Below, piece after piece: positions 16,368-24,695 of a stretch of 43,858 nucleotides of DNA. The DNA comes from CAZOOR01 sp964581505 (GTDB taxonomy: Bacteria > Bacteroidota > Ignavibacteria > Kapaibacteriales > UBA2268). How positions within the stretch are numbered: position 1 is the first letter of the stretch; each line of letters starts with the position of its first letter. The position numbers were made by a program, and so were the translations under genes. Below the pieces are notes generated by a model. The model saw only the letters and a program-made list of their open reading frames with translations. It had not been told where the DNA came from and did not search any database. The stretch lies in contig CAZOOR010000012.1 of the NCBI GenBank assembly GCA_964581505.1, positions 1 to 43,858 on the forward strand, given 5' to 3'.

Positions 16368-17711
16368 ATGTTTATGTTACGTTTATTATTCATATTTTTT
16401 TTCGGGGGTATAATGATTTTTTCAACAAACACTGCTACTGCCGAAAAAAAGATATTTCCTTATCAATCGGAAAAATATGTATTGGATAACGGTTTGACCG
16501 CTTATATTATTCCGACACCAGCGGAAGGTATAGTTTCTTATTATACCGTTGTACGGACAGGCTCGCGCGACGAGTTCGAGCAAGGGCATTCAGGCTTTGC
16601 ACATTTCTTTGAGCATATGATGTTTCGCGGCACCAAGAAATATCCCGGACATGTCTATGACAGCATTACTGTGGTAATGGGTGCCAATGCAAATGCCTAT
16701 ACAACTGACGATTACACTTGCTTTCATATCACAGGCACAAAGGACAATTTGGAAAAAGTGATTGAATTGGAAAGCGACAGATTCCAAAATCTTTTTTACA
16801 GCGAAGATGCTTTCAAAACAGAGTCCGGTGCCGTTTACGGTGAATATAGAAAGGGCAAAAGCAATCCTTTCTTTGTTGCTTACGAAAAAATGATGAATAC
16901 GGCTTTTGCAAGGCACACTTACAAACATACCGTAATTGGCTTCGAGGCTGATATTGCCGCTATGCCGACTATGTATGAATATTCAATTAATTTCTTCAAG
17001 CGTTACTACCGTCCTGAAAATGTTATAATCATTGTTACGGGCGATATTGAGTACGGCAATGTCAAAGAAATGATAAAAAAATATTACGCTAATTGGGAAC
17101 GCGGTTATGTTACACCGAAAATCCCTACGGAGCCGGAACAGAAATCGCCACAAGAAGCTAGTGTCAAATACCCGGGTAAGACATTACCTATTCTTGCTAT
17201 TGCATACAAGAGTCTTGCTTATGCACCCGAGAGTGTGGAATATTTGGCTTCTTATATTATAGGAGACTTACTCTTTGGCAAAACAAGTGATATTTATAAA
17301 AAATTACTAATTAAAGAGCAGAAGGTACAGGTTATTGGAACTGAGTTCAGCAAGAACCGCGACCCCAATCTCAATTCGATATATATTATGCTGAACAGCA
17401 AAGATGATATTGATTATGTTCGTTCGGAAATCAATAAACTGATTGAAAAGTATAGGAACGAATTGATTGATGAAAAAAAATTAGAGGATTTAAAAATGAA
17501 CTTGAAGTATTCGTTTTTGATGTCGCTTGATACACCGGAGAAAGTTGCCGGCGGATTGGCTCGCGAAGTTGCTATTACCGGTACAATAAATACTGTTGAT
17601 ACTTTTTTTGAAACACTGGAAAAAGTCAAACCCGAAGACATTAAAAATGCTTTGAATAAGTATTTTGCACCCGAAAGGAAAACAACAATAACATTATTGG
17701 GGGGGAAATAA
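16368..17711 (+). CDS. M16 family zinc peptidase, active subunit
   Basis: A 447-residue secreted insulinase-family peptidase. The signal peptide ends near TATA-EKK (about residue 26). The inverted zinc motif is H79-F-F-E82-H83, with the third ligand most likely Glu159 (76 residues after His83, as in pitrilysin-type enzymes). The second M16 half (about 185-440) lacks a metal site, as usual. It should cut peptides or small proteins in the periplasm or outside the cell. The next M16 gene starts one base after this stop codon, giving an active/inactive pair. An ATG at 16374 is an equally plausible start. Confidence 0.92.
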   Translation: MFMLRLLFIFFFGGIMIFSTNTATAEKKIFPYQSEKYVLDNGLTAYIIPTPAEGIVSYYTVVRTGSRDEFEQGHSGFAHFFEHMMFRGTKKYPGHVYDSITVVMGANANAYTTDDYTCFHITGTKDNLEKVIELESDRFQNLFYSEDAFKTESGAVYGEYRKGKSNPFFVAYEKMMNTAFARHTYKHTVIGFEADIAAMPTMYEYSINFFKRYYRPENVIIIVTGDIEYGNVKEMIKKYYANWERGYVTPKIPTEPEQKSPQEASVKYPGKTLPILAIAYKSLAYAPESVEYLASYIIGDLLFGKTSDIYKKLLIKEQKVQVIGTEFSKNRDPNLNSIYIMLNSKDDIDYVRSEINKLIEKYRNELIDEKKLEDLKMNLKYSFLMSLDTPEKVAGGLAREVAITGTINTVDTFFETLEKVKPEDIKNALNKYFAPERKTTITLLGGK

Positions 17712-17712
17712 T

Positions 17713-19236
17713 ATGAAAAACAATAAAAATATTACTGCTATTACCTTATTTCTAATTGCTTTTGTTTTACTATTAAACTCTTGCGGAAAAATGAATAATA
17801 AAGATAATACCGTTCTGCTCACCATCAAAGACGACCCGACTATATCGTTTAGGATTTGGTTCAAGACCGGTTCTCAGGACGACCCGGACGGCAAAGAAGG
17901 CTTGGCGGCACTTACTGCGGCAATGCTTACAGACGGCGCCACTCGCAATAATTCTTACGAACAAATTTTAAACAAACTCTATCGAATTGCCGCTTCTTAT
18001 TCTGCTTCCGTTGATATGGAAATGACTATTATCAATGGTAGAGTGCATAAGGATAATCTGGAAGAGTACTATAAATTGTTCACCGATGCCATTATGCACC
18101 CTGCATTCAACGAGGACGACTTTAATCGCATTAAATCACAGATGTTGAACTATCTGGAAAATACTTTGCGATATTCTTCTGATGAGGAACTCGGCAAAGC
18201 GGCACTCTATAATTTCATATTCGATGGCACTCCCTATGGGCATCTTGCTACAGGCACCGTGTATGGATTGAAGCATATTACTCTCCAAGATGTCGAGAAT
18301 TTTTATAAAAAGCATTACACAAAGAACAATTATGTTATTGGTTTAGGTGGGGGCTTTGATAATGGGTTCACAAACAAACTCAATGATGTACTTGCAAAAT
18401 TGCCTGACGAAAAACAGATATTAATTCCCAAACCGGAACCGAAAAAAATCGAAGACCTAAATATATTGATTGTGGATAAACCCTGTGATGCAACTGCTAT
18501 TAGCTTCGGTTTTCCGATTGATGTATTGCGTGGGGACAAAGATTTCTTCGCATTGTTTTTATTCAATTCTTGGTTTGGCGAACATAGAAACCAGTCCAGC
18601 CATTTGTATCAAGTTATTCGCGAAAAGCGTGGAATGAACTATGGTGATTATTCTTATATCGAGACATTTCTCAATGGCGGCAACCTAAATTTCCCCCAAC
18701 CGAATAATCCGCGTCATCAACAGATTTTTGAAGTTTGGCTGCGCCCTGTTCAGCATCAGCATGCTCATTTTGCTTTGCGAGCCGCTATTCGTGAATTGGA
18801 TAGTGTTATTGCAAACGGTCTGACACAAGAGCAGTTCGAGCTAACAAAGAATTTCTTGTACAACTATGCTCTTTTCTATGCACAGACAACATCGTTGAGA
18901 CTCGGCTTTCAGATTGACAGTAAATTCTATGGCATTGATGACGGTGGCGATTATATTCAATACTTTAGGAATAAGATAAAGAATCTGACCCTCGAAGAAG
19001 TTAATCAAGCAATTAAGAAACATATTCAATCAAAGAATATGAAAATTGCCATTGTAACGACCGGCGGCGATGATTTCAAGGTTGCTCTTGTCAATAACAC
19101 GCCAAGTCCGGTTACTTATCTGACAGCTCCGAGCAATGAGATTCTCGAAGAGGATAAAATCATTGAAAATTATCATCTTGACATTTTCCCTGAAAAGGTA
19201 AATGTAATTAAAGTAGATAGAATGTTTGCGAAATAG
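17713..19236 (+). CDS. M16 family lipoprotein, catalytically inactive partner subunit
   Basis: A 507-residue M16 homologue with a lipoprotein signal (lipobox LLNSC, Cys24). Where the active subunit has HFFEH, this protein has the segment EGLAALTAAML, so the zinc site is lost. The later M16 fold segments are kept (FDGTPYGHLATGTVYGLKHITLQDVENFYKKHY; second half with REKRGMNYGDYSY). Heterodimers of one active and one inactive M16 chain are known in bacteria and mitochondria; the one-base spacing supports that here. The lipid anchor would hold the pair to a membrane. A strong terminator follows. Confidence 0.88.
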   Translation: MKNNKNITAITLFLIAFVLLLNSCGKMNNKDNTVLLTIKDDPTISFRIWFKTGSQDDPDGKEGLAALTAAMLTDGATRNNSYEQILNKLYRIAASYSASVDMEMTIINGRVHKDNLEEYYKLFTDAIMHPAFNEDDFNRIKSQMLNYLENTLRYSSDEELGKAALYNFIFDGTPYGHLATGTVYGLKHITLQDVENFYKKHYTKNNYVIGLGGGFDNGFTNKLNDVLAKLPDEKQILIPKPEPKKIEDLNILIVDKPCDATAISFGFPIDVLRGDKDFFALFLFNSWFGEHRNQSSHLYQVIREKRGMNYGDYSYIETFLNGGNLNFPQPNNPRHQQIFEVWLRPVQHQHAHFALRAAIRELDSVIANGLTQEQFELTKNFLYNYALFYAQTTSLRLGFQIDSKFYGIDDGGDYIQYFRNKIKNLTLEEVNQAIKKHIQSKNMKIAIVTTGGDDFKVALVNNTPSPVTYLTAPSNEILEEDKIIENYHLDIFPEKVNVIKVDRMFAK

Positions 19237-19243
19237 TATCATT

Positions 19244-19290
19244 ATACTTCACTCCTTACAAATTACAGTAAGGAGTGAAGTATTTCTTTT
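19244..19290 (+). terminator. Terminator of the M16 pair
   Basis: A perfect 15-base stem, ATACTTCACTCCTTA / TAAGGAGTGAAGTAT (19244-19258 with 19269-19283), has a 10-base loop and is followed by TTCTTTTC. It lies 7 bases after the stop codon. Confidence 0.85.
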
Positions 19291-19346
19291 CTGCGGCAAA
19301 ATCCCTTTCCTATCTCCTCTTACTTTGAATAATCCCAATCTCTGTG

Positions 19347-19354
19347 TATTTTTG
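19347..19354 (+). promoter_or_regulatory. Putative -7 promoter element of the CPBP/two-component cluster
   Basis: TATTTTTG matches TAnnTTTG. It predicts a transcript start near 19361, which would exclude the TTG at 19360 as a start codon and favour the ATGs at 19396 or 19414 for the next gene. Confidence 0.45.
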
Positions 19355-19395
19355 ATTTTTTGCAAACTGTTCGGAAACGCTTTTGTTTGCTATTG

Positions 19396-20361
19396 ATGAA
19401 ATATATTTATGGAATGAAAAAAATAATTACATATTTGAAAAACTTTTTGCGTAGCGATTTTTCTGCCGGTTATTACCTAACGGTGCTATTAATACTTGTT
19501 GGAGGCTATGTTATTAATTATGGATTTCATTTTAAGCAACTGCAACTTGACGCATACTATGGCACAACGGAACAGTTTTTTCGATTTCTGGTTTTCTTTT
19601 CATCTGTTTACTTTTTAATATTACTTGTGCAGGCAATATGGAAAAAAGATTATTCGGCATTCAAAAACAAGTCCTATCTGCTGAAAATATCCATTGCACT
19701 TATACTCCTTGCATTCGATAGTTCCTCGCGACATATTTTCCAATGGCTGACATCAACATTCGATTTTCCATGGGAGTTGCAGCGATGGTTTTTCTATCTG
19801 TTTACAAGTGCGCATCAATTTATCAATCTCGGTGTGTTAATGTTCATATTAAAATATATATTCGACCGTTATGAAAGCTCCGTGTACGGATTGACGCTCC
19901 GAAATTTTGACGTAAAGCCGTATTTTACAATGTTACTCTTTATGTTGCCCTTAATTGTATGGGCATCATTTCAGAGTGATTTTCTGCGGAGCTATCCCAT
20001 ATATAAGGATAATTTCGAATTAGTATCGGAATATATTAGTCCTTGGAAAGCGGTTGCCGGTTTCGAGTTCACTTATGCTTTTCGTTTTGTAGCAGTGGAA
20101 CTTTTCTTTCGGGGTTTTCTGATAATAGGAATGGTAAAATTAATAGGAGAGCGAGCTATAATGCCTATGGTTGTACTTTATTCCTTCTGGCATTTCGGCA
20201 AACCGCTACCGGAAAGCATCGGTGCGGCTTTCGGTGGATATATACTTGCTATCATCGCATTGCGAACACGCTCGGTTTTCGGGGGGATTATTGTCCATAT
20301 CGGAGTGGCAATGATGATGGAAGCAGGTGCGTATATCAATTTGTATTTGCTTAACGATTAA
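19396..20361 (+). CDS. CPBP-family intramembrane metalloprotease-like protein
   Basis: A polytopic membrane protein of about 321 residues (the frame extends back to a TTG at 19360, judged not to be the start; the ATG at 19414 is also possible). The C-terminal part shows CPBP/Abi motifs: V-E-L-F-F-R-G (the usual EExxxR with the first Glu replaced), F-W-H-F-G-K and a later H-I-G-V with a conserved His. Known members cut within membranes, often for prenyl-CAAX processing, bacteriocin immunity or signalling. The loss of one Glu leaves activity open. It is followed by a small acidic ORF and a two-component regulator, so it may belong to that regulon. Confidence 0.8.
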   Translation: MKYIYGMKKIITYLKNFLRSDFSAGYYLTVLLILVGGYVINYGFHFKQLQLDAYYGTTEQFFRFLVFFSSVYFLILLVQAIWKKDYSAFKNKSYLLKISIALILLAFDSSSRHIFQWLTSTFDFPWELQRWFFYLFTSAHQFINLGVLMFILKYIFDRYESSVYGLTLRNFDVKPYFTMLLFMLPLIVWASFQSDFLRSYPIYKDNFELVSEYISPWKAVAGFEFTYAFRFVAVELFFRGFLIIGMVKLIGERAIMPMVVLYSFWHFGKPLPESIGAAFGGYILAIIALRTRSVFGGIIVHIGVAMMMEAGAYINLYLLND

Positions 20362-20423
20362 CATATTTTGCAATAATTAATATTTTCTGTAACTTATTTT
20401 TTGTTACGGCGTTATTTTTATAA

Positions 20424-20576
20424 ATGGATAAAAACCTTGAAGATATGGACAAAATGTTTGAGGAAATCGACCTCGATTTTCTGGACGAGGATTTGTTAGA
20501 TGACGAAAGTGAAGAAATGAAGGAAGTAATTGAGTTGCTTCGTAATGAAACTGATAATGATAATTCTGTTCCCTAA
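20424..20576 (+). CDS. Small acidic protein, 50 residues
   Basis: A short ORF starting MDKNLEDMDKMF and ending ETDNDNSVP. I count 21 Asp/Glu against 4 Lys/Arg, giving a strongly negative protein with a helix-like pattern in the middle (FEEIDLDFLDEDLL, EEMKEVIELLR). It has no signal peptide or membrane segment. It starts 63 bases after the CPBP gene and stops 18 bases before the response regulator, with the same strand and spacing as an operon member. I know of no named family; possible roles are a binding partner or inhibitor of a basic protein or of the neighbouring kinase/regulator. It could be a chance ORF, but its position and start make it credible. Confidence 0.55.
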   Translation: MDKNLEDMDKMFEEIDLDFLDEDLLDDESEEMKEVIELLRNETDNDNSVP

Positions 20577-20594
20577 TAATCTGTAAATAATAAT

Positions 20595-21263
20595 ATGCGC
20601 ATTTTAATTATCGAAGATGAAATAAATCTTGCCGATTCGCTCAAACGTGCTTTCGAGGAGCAACACTATTCCGTTGATGTTTCGAATACAGGTGAAAACG
20701 GTGTATTTCTCGGCAATGTAAACGACTATGACTTAATTATTCTTGATATTATGCTTCCCGACATTGAGGGCTGGGAGGTCTGCAAACGCTTACGTAAAGA
20801 TGGAGTGAAAACACCCGTTATGATGCTGACGGCTCTTGATGCCGTTGATGACAAAATAAGAGGATTGGACGAGGGGGCTGACGATTATATGACAAAACCT
20901 TTCGATTTGCGAGAATTGATGGCAAGAGTTCGCTCGCTTATTCGCCGCCAAGCGGAGCAAAAAACGACAAAAATTTACGTTGCCGACCTTGTGATGGATA
21001 CAAGCGAGCGAACAGTTATTCGTGCCGGTAAGGACATCAATTTATCTGCAAAGGAATTTGCTATGCTTGAATATTTTATCTTGAATAAGAACAAAGTGCT
21101 GACACGCGAAATGATTTCCGAACACGTTTGGGATATGAACTTCGACCCGCAATCCAATGTCATCGATTCTTTTGTCAGATTTCTACGGCAGAAAATGGAC
21201 AAAGGATTTGACAAGCAATTAATTCAAACAATTCGCGGTGCAGGTTACAAGTTGTCTGAATAA
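20595..21263 (+). CDS. OmpR/PhoB-type response regulator
   Basis: A 222-residue DNA-binding regulator. The receiver domain has acidic residues Glu7, Asp8 and Glu9, phospho-acceptor Asp51 (LIILDIMLPD), Thr79 and Lys101 (MTKPFD). A winged-helix output domain follows (about 125-222) with LSAKEFAMLEYFILNKNKVLTREMI and the ending TIRGAGYKLSE. Its cognate sensor is probably the histidine kinase at 24696-26090, but three R-M genes now lie between them. The small acidic ORF lies just upstream. Targets are unknown. Confidence 0.95.
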   Translation: MRILIIEDEINLADSLKRAFEEQHYSVDVSNTGENGVFLGNVNDYDLIILDIMLPDIEGWEVCKRLRKDGVKTPVMMLTALDAVDDKIRGLDEGADDYMTKPFDLRELMARVRSLIRRQAEQKTTKIYVADLVMDTSERTVIRAGKDINLSAKEFAMLEYFILNKNKVLTREMISEHVWDMNFDPQSNVIDSFVRFLRQKMDKGFDKQLIQTIRGAGYKLSE

Positions 21264-21332
21264 TTACCGTTTTATTTCAACAGAAGTATTGTTTTTTTTA
21301 TGAGATTTTCGAATACAATAATAGAAAGCAAA

Positions 21333-22223
21333 ATGATAAAATCGCCATTAAATTATATTGGCGGTAAGTATAAGATTATTACTCAGATAATACCACTTTT
21401 CCCGAAAAAAATAAATACATTTGTTGATTTGTTTGCCGGTGGATGTAATGTGGGAATCAATGTAAATGCAAATAAGATTATTTTTAATGACAACCTTATG
21501 TATCTTGTTGAATTTTTTAGGATTATACAGGAAAACGAATTAGATTTCACAATTCAACATATTAAAAATAGAATAAAGGAATTTGGTCTGTCAATTACCA
21601 ATGAGGCAGGATATAAGGAGTTTAGAGACTATTACAACAAAACAAAAAATCCACTTGATATTTTTGTTTTAATAGCGTATTCGTTCAATCATCAAATTAG
21701 ATTTAATAACAGTCATCAGTTTAATAATCCGTTTGGCAGAAATCGAAGTAGTTTTAATTCTACGATGCAAAGCAATTTGGAAAATTTTATCATCCGTTTA
21801 AAAAATATCAATGCTGAATTTCAAAATAATAATTTTGAGAATTTTGATTTCAATATTCTTAATGAAAATGATTTCGTTTATGCCGACCCACCTTATTTAA
21901 TTACAACGGGTACATATAATGACGGCAAAAGAGGATTTACCGGTTGGAATGAACAAGAAGAAAGGAAATTATTACAATTACTAAATCTACTCAATAATAG
22001 AAAAATAAAATTTGCATTATCGAATGTTGTCGAACATAAAGGTAGAACCAATAATATTTTAATTAATTGGATAGAAAAGAATAATTATAAAATAAATTAT
22101 ATTAATAATAATTATTCTAATTCAAATTATCAGACTAAAGTTAAAGAAAAAAATAGTAGCATTGAGGTTTTGATAACTAATTATAAACCGCATATTTATA
22201 GACAAAAATCATTATTTGATTGA
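21333..22223 (+). CDS. D12-class DNA adenine methyltransferase (first of two)
   Basis: N6-adenine methyltransferase of an R-M system. From the chosen ATG it has the family start KSPLNYIGGK, the SAM-binding motif DLFAGGCNVG (about 33-42) and catalytic DPPY near 185-188, followed by the D12-type stretch (TYNDGKRGFTGWNEQEE). The frame also extends to an ATG at 21300, adding 11 residues of low similarity to the family; I prefer 21333. It is visibly more AT-rich than the regulator upstream, with runs of Asn codons near the end. The endonuclease-like gene starts 11 bases after it. Confidence 0.88.
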   Translation: MIKSPLNYIGGKYKIITQIIPLFPKKINTFVDLFAGGCNVGINVNANKIIFNDNLMYLVEFFRIIQENELDFTIQHIKNRIKEFGLSITNEAGYKEFRDYYNKTKNPLDIFVLIAYSFNHQIRFNNSHQFNNPFGRNRSSFNSTMQSNLENFIIRLKNINAEFQNNNFENFDFNILNENDFVYADPPYLITTGTYNDGKRGFTGWNEQEERKLLQLLNLLNNRKIKFALSNVVEHKGRTNNILINWIEKNNYKINYINNNYSNSNYQTKVKEKNSSIEVLITNYKPHIYRQKSLFD

Positions 22224-22233
22224 AGAAGACAGT

Positions 22234-23622
22234 ATGAAACCGAATTTATGGATATTGACAGAAGAAAGACCCAAAATTGAGGTAATTGAAACAATACTAA
22301 GAAAATTTGTTTTGGACAATAAATTTACTGCATTTTTTACTGATTTAAAAATATTGCCCATATTACAGAATGACAATTTTACTTTCACATATAAAGTAAT
22401 TGGTTTTGAGTGTAATAAAGTAAACAACATATTAATTAAAACAATTAGCGGAAAATCAAGTTTTGTTGATTTCTTAATTTTTTATCAGATTAAAGAACCG
22501 ACATTAGCAGACAAACCATTGTATGCCATAGAAGAAACTAAAACAGACGACAAAGAAAGTCGTAATACCGGAGTATATCAGAGAAGTTCAAAATTTGTTT
22601 TTGTTGATTTTTATTATCCGAACGTAAAGAAAATAATGCTTTACAGTTTGCAAATTGAACAAAAAGAGGAGCCTACTGACACATATATATTTGGTACAAG
22701 ATTATTATTAACCTATGGCGTTGAAATATTAGGAAAAAAACTTAATCCTAAAGTTTTTGTTCCCTTTAAAGATATTGACGAAATTATTGAATTTAAAAAG
22801 AATATGCGCAAAGCGCCTAAAGGCAATGTGCCTATTGATTTTAAAAAATATGACGATAAAATTGAAATTTCCGGAAGACTATATAAATCAGGGAGAATAT
22901 CACACGACCCCAATATTGGTGCTTTAAGTATTATATCAGCAGTATTACGCAAATTTGGTTGGCAAAAGAGAATCGTTATTACCGAACACGGCTTGAAACA
23001 AGTAAATATTGGTGCGAGAAATAAGTTTATTCAGATTGCAAACAAATTAAAATTAGAATTAAAAAATTTAACAATTCCCAATGCAGAACTAAATAAAAAT
23101 TATTGGGGATATGAAACCAAAGGTGAAAAATTAGGAACAATATTTATTCATATCGTTGTAGAAAGTTTTACAACCGGCTATTCAATCTTTGAAAATCATG
23201 CTGGCTGCGAAAAGAGTTATTTTATTTCAAAAGATGGGGAACCGATACAACTTAAAAAATATTCCGACAGAGAAAGATACGAAGCCGGAGACAAAACTAA
23301 AATAATAAATATTCCTGATTTAATTCTTATTGATTTTGATAGAATGGAAATAATTAATATCGAAGGGAAAAAATACAAATTTAAACAGCAAGGTATCAAT
23401 GAATTAAATAATTATGGGTTTATCGAAAAGAATTATATTAAAAAGCATTATCCAAAGTTTGACATTATAAGAACTGTTGTCTTGTATGGAAGCGATAACG
23501 AGGATATAATTGAAATCCAAGTCGGTTTCTTATTAAATGAAAACGGGAAATTGGTACTTGGCATTCAAGCACCAGCAATATTCAAAGAAGCAATTGTTAA
23601 TTTAATTGATTTTTGGAATTAA
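22234..23622 (+). CDS. Probable type II restriction endonuclease
   Basis: About 462 residues from ATG 22234 (an upstream TTG at 22216 would overlap the methyltransferase). I do not recognise a named family. The region V-D-F-L-I-F-Y ... L-Y-A-I-E-E-T-K-T (about 77-105) fits a PD-(D/E)xK nuclease core: Asp, then a strand carrying Glu-x-Lys, followed by a Tyr/Gln/Arg helix (GVYQR). A second block, GRISHDPNIGALSII, and WQKRIVITEHG look like a recognition or accessory domain. Its place between two adenine methyltransferases is the main reason for calling it the endonuclease. It is AT-rich like its neighbours. Catalysis and target are inference. Confidence 0.68.
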   Translation: MKPNLWILTEERPKIEVIETILRKFVLDNKFTAFFTDLKILPILQNDNFTFTYKVIGFECNKVNNILIKTISGKSSFVDFLIFYQIKEPTLADKPLYAIEETKTDDKESRNTGVYQRSSKFVFVDFYYPNVKKIMLYSLQIEQKEEPTDTYIFGTRLLLTYGVEILGKKLNPKVFVPFKDIDEIIEFKKNMRKAPKGNVPIDFKKYDDKIEISGRLYKSGRISHDPNIGALSIISAVLRKFGWQKRIVITEHGLKQVNIGARNKFIQIANKLKLELKNLTIPNAELNKNYWGYETKGEKLGTIFIHIVVESFTTGYSIFENHAGCEKSYFISKDGEPIQLKKYSDRERYEAGDKTKIINIPDLILIDFDRMEIINIEGKKYKFKQQGINELNNYGFIEKNYIKKHYPKFDIIRTVVLYGSDNEDIIEIQVGFLLNENGKLVLGIQAPAIFKEAIVNLIDFWN

Positions 23623-23623
23623 T

Positions 23624-24670
23624 ATGCGTTTTATTGGAAACAAAGAAAGATTGGTCAAGTGGATTTATGCCGAGATGAAAAATAACAATATTTCGGGCAA
23701 CTTGTTTTTTGATTTTTTTTCTGGTACGGGAAATGTCGGTAAATACTTCAAAGAAAAACAGTATCAAATTGTTTCTTCTGATTTAATGTATTTTAGTTAC
23801 GTTTTACAGAAGGCATATATTGAGAATAGCGAATATCCCGGATTTGAAAAACTTATTGATAAAATAAATATTAAATCAAATAAATTTTTTACTGATAATT
23901 ATGAACTTGTTATTGAATATTTAAACAATTTAGATGGTATTAACGGTTTTATTTATCAAAACTATACTCCAAATGATGAACAAAAAAGGATGTATTTTAT
24001 TCCTGAAAACGGAAAAAAAATTGATGCAATACGAGTTAAAATTGAGGAATGGTACACAGGCAATCTAATATCTGATAATGAATATTTTATTCTTTTAGCT
24101 TGTTTAATTGAAAGCGTTCCTTTTTATTCAAATATTTTAGGTGTTTATGCCGCATATAAAAAAGATTGGGACAAGAGGGCATTAAAACCTTTTAATTTAA
24201 AAATGATTCAAATACTCAAAAGTCAAAAAAATCATTTTGTTTATAATCAAAACAGTATGGAATTATTGAATAAAAATAAATATGATATTATATATCTTGA
24301 CCCACCCTATAATCAAAGACAATATGCACCAAATTATCATTTATTGGAAACAATTGCAAAATATGATAATCCTGAGATTAAGGGTATTTCCGGTATGAGA
24401 GATTACAATAATCAAAAATCGAATTTTTGTAATAGAGATAAAGCACTGTCAGAATTAGAAAAAATTGTTTGTTCAAATAATTACAATTATTTGATTTTAA
24501 GTTATAACAATGAAGGTATTATGTCGCAAGACGATATTATGAGCATATTTCAAAAAGCAGGGAATGTAAAACTTATAGAATATGATTATTTGAGATTTAA
24601 AAGCAACAGTAATGGATTGGCTTCATCTAAAAAAATGATAAAAGAGCAATTATATTTATTAACTAATTAA
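23624..24670 (+). CDS. DNA adenine methyltransferase (second, COG3392-like type)
   Basis: A methyltransferase of about 348 residues starting MRFIGNKERL, one base after the endonuclease stop (an ATG at 23606 in the same frame would overlap it). It has the SAM-binding motif FDFFSGTGNVG (29-39) and catalytic DPPY near 226-229 within the signature DPPYNQRQYAPNYHLLE, typical of the COG3392-like adenine methylase group. That group differs from the first methyltransferase. Two unlike N6-adenine enzymes beside one nuclease usually mean an asymmetric site with one enzyme per strand, as in the fused FokI methylase. It is AT-rich and ends 25 bases before the histidine kinase. Confidence 0.87.
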   Translation: MRFIGNKERLVKWIYAEMKNNNISGNLFFDFFSGTGNVGKYFKEKQYQIVSSDLMYFSYVLQKAYIENSEYPGFEKLIDKINIKSNKFFTDNYELVIEYLNNLDGINGFIYQNYTPNDEQKRMYFIPENGKKIDAIRVKIEEWYTGNLISDNEYFILLACLIESVPFYSNILGVYAAYKKDWDKRALKPFNLKMIQILKSQKNHFVYNQNSMELLNKNKYDIIYLDPPYNQRQYAPNYHLLETIAKYDNPEIKGISGMRDYNNQKSNFCNRDKALSELEKIVCSNNYNYLILSYNNEGIMSQDDIMSIFQKAGNVKLIEYDYLRFKSNSNGLASSKKMIKEQLYLLTN

Positions 24671-24695
24671 TGATGAATATTGCAACTCCCAAATT

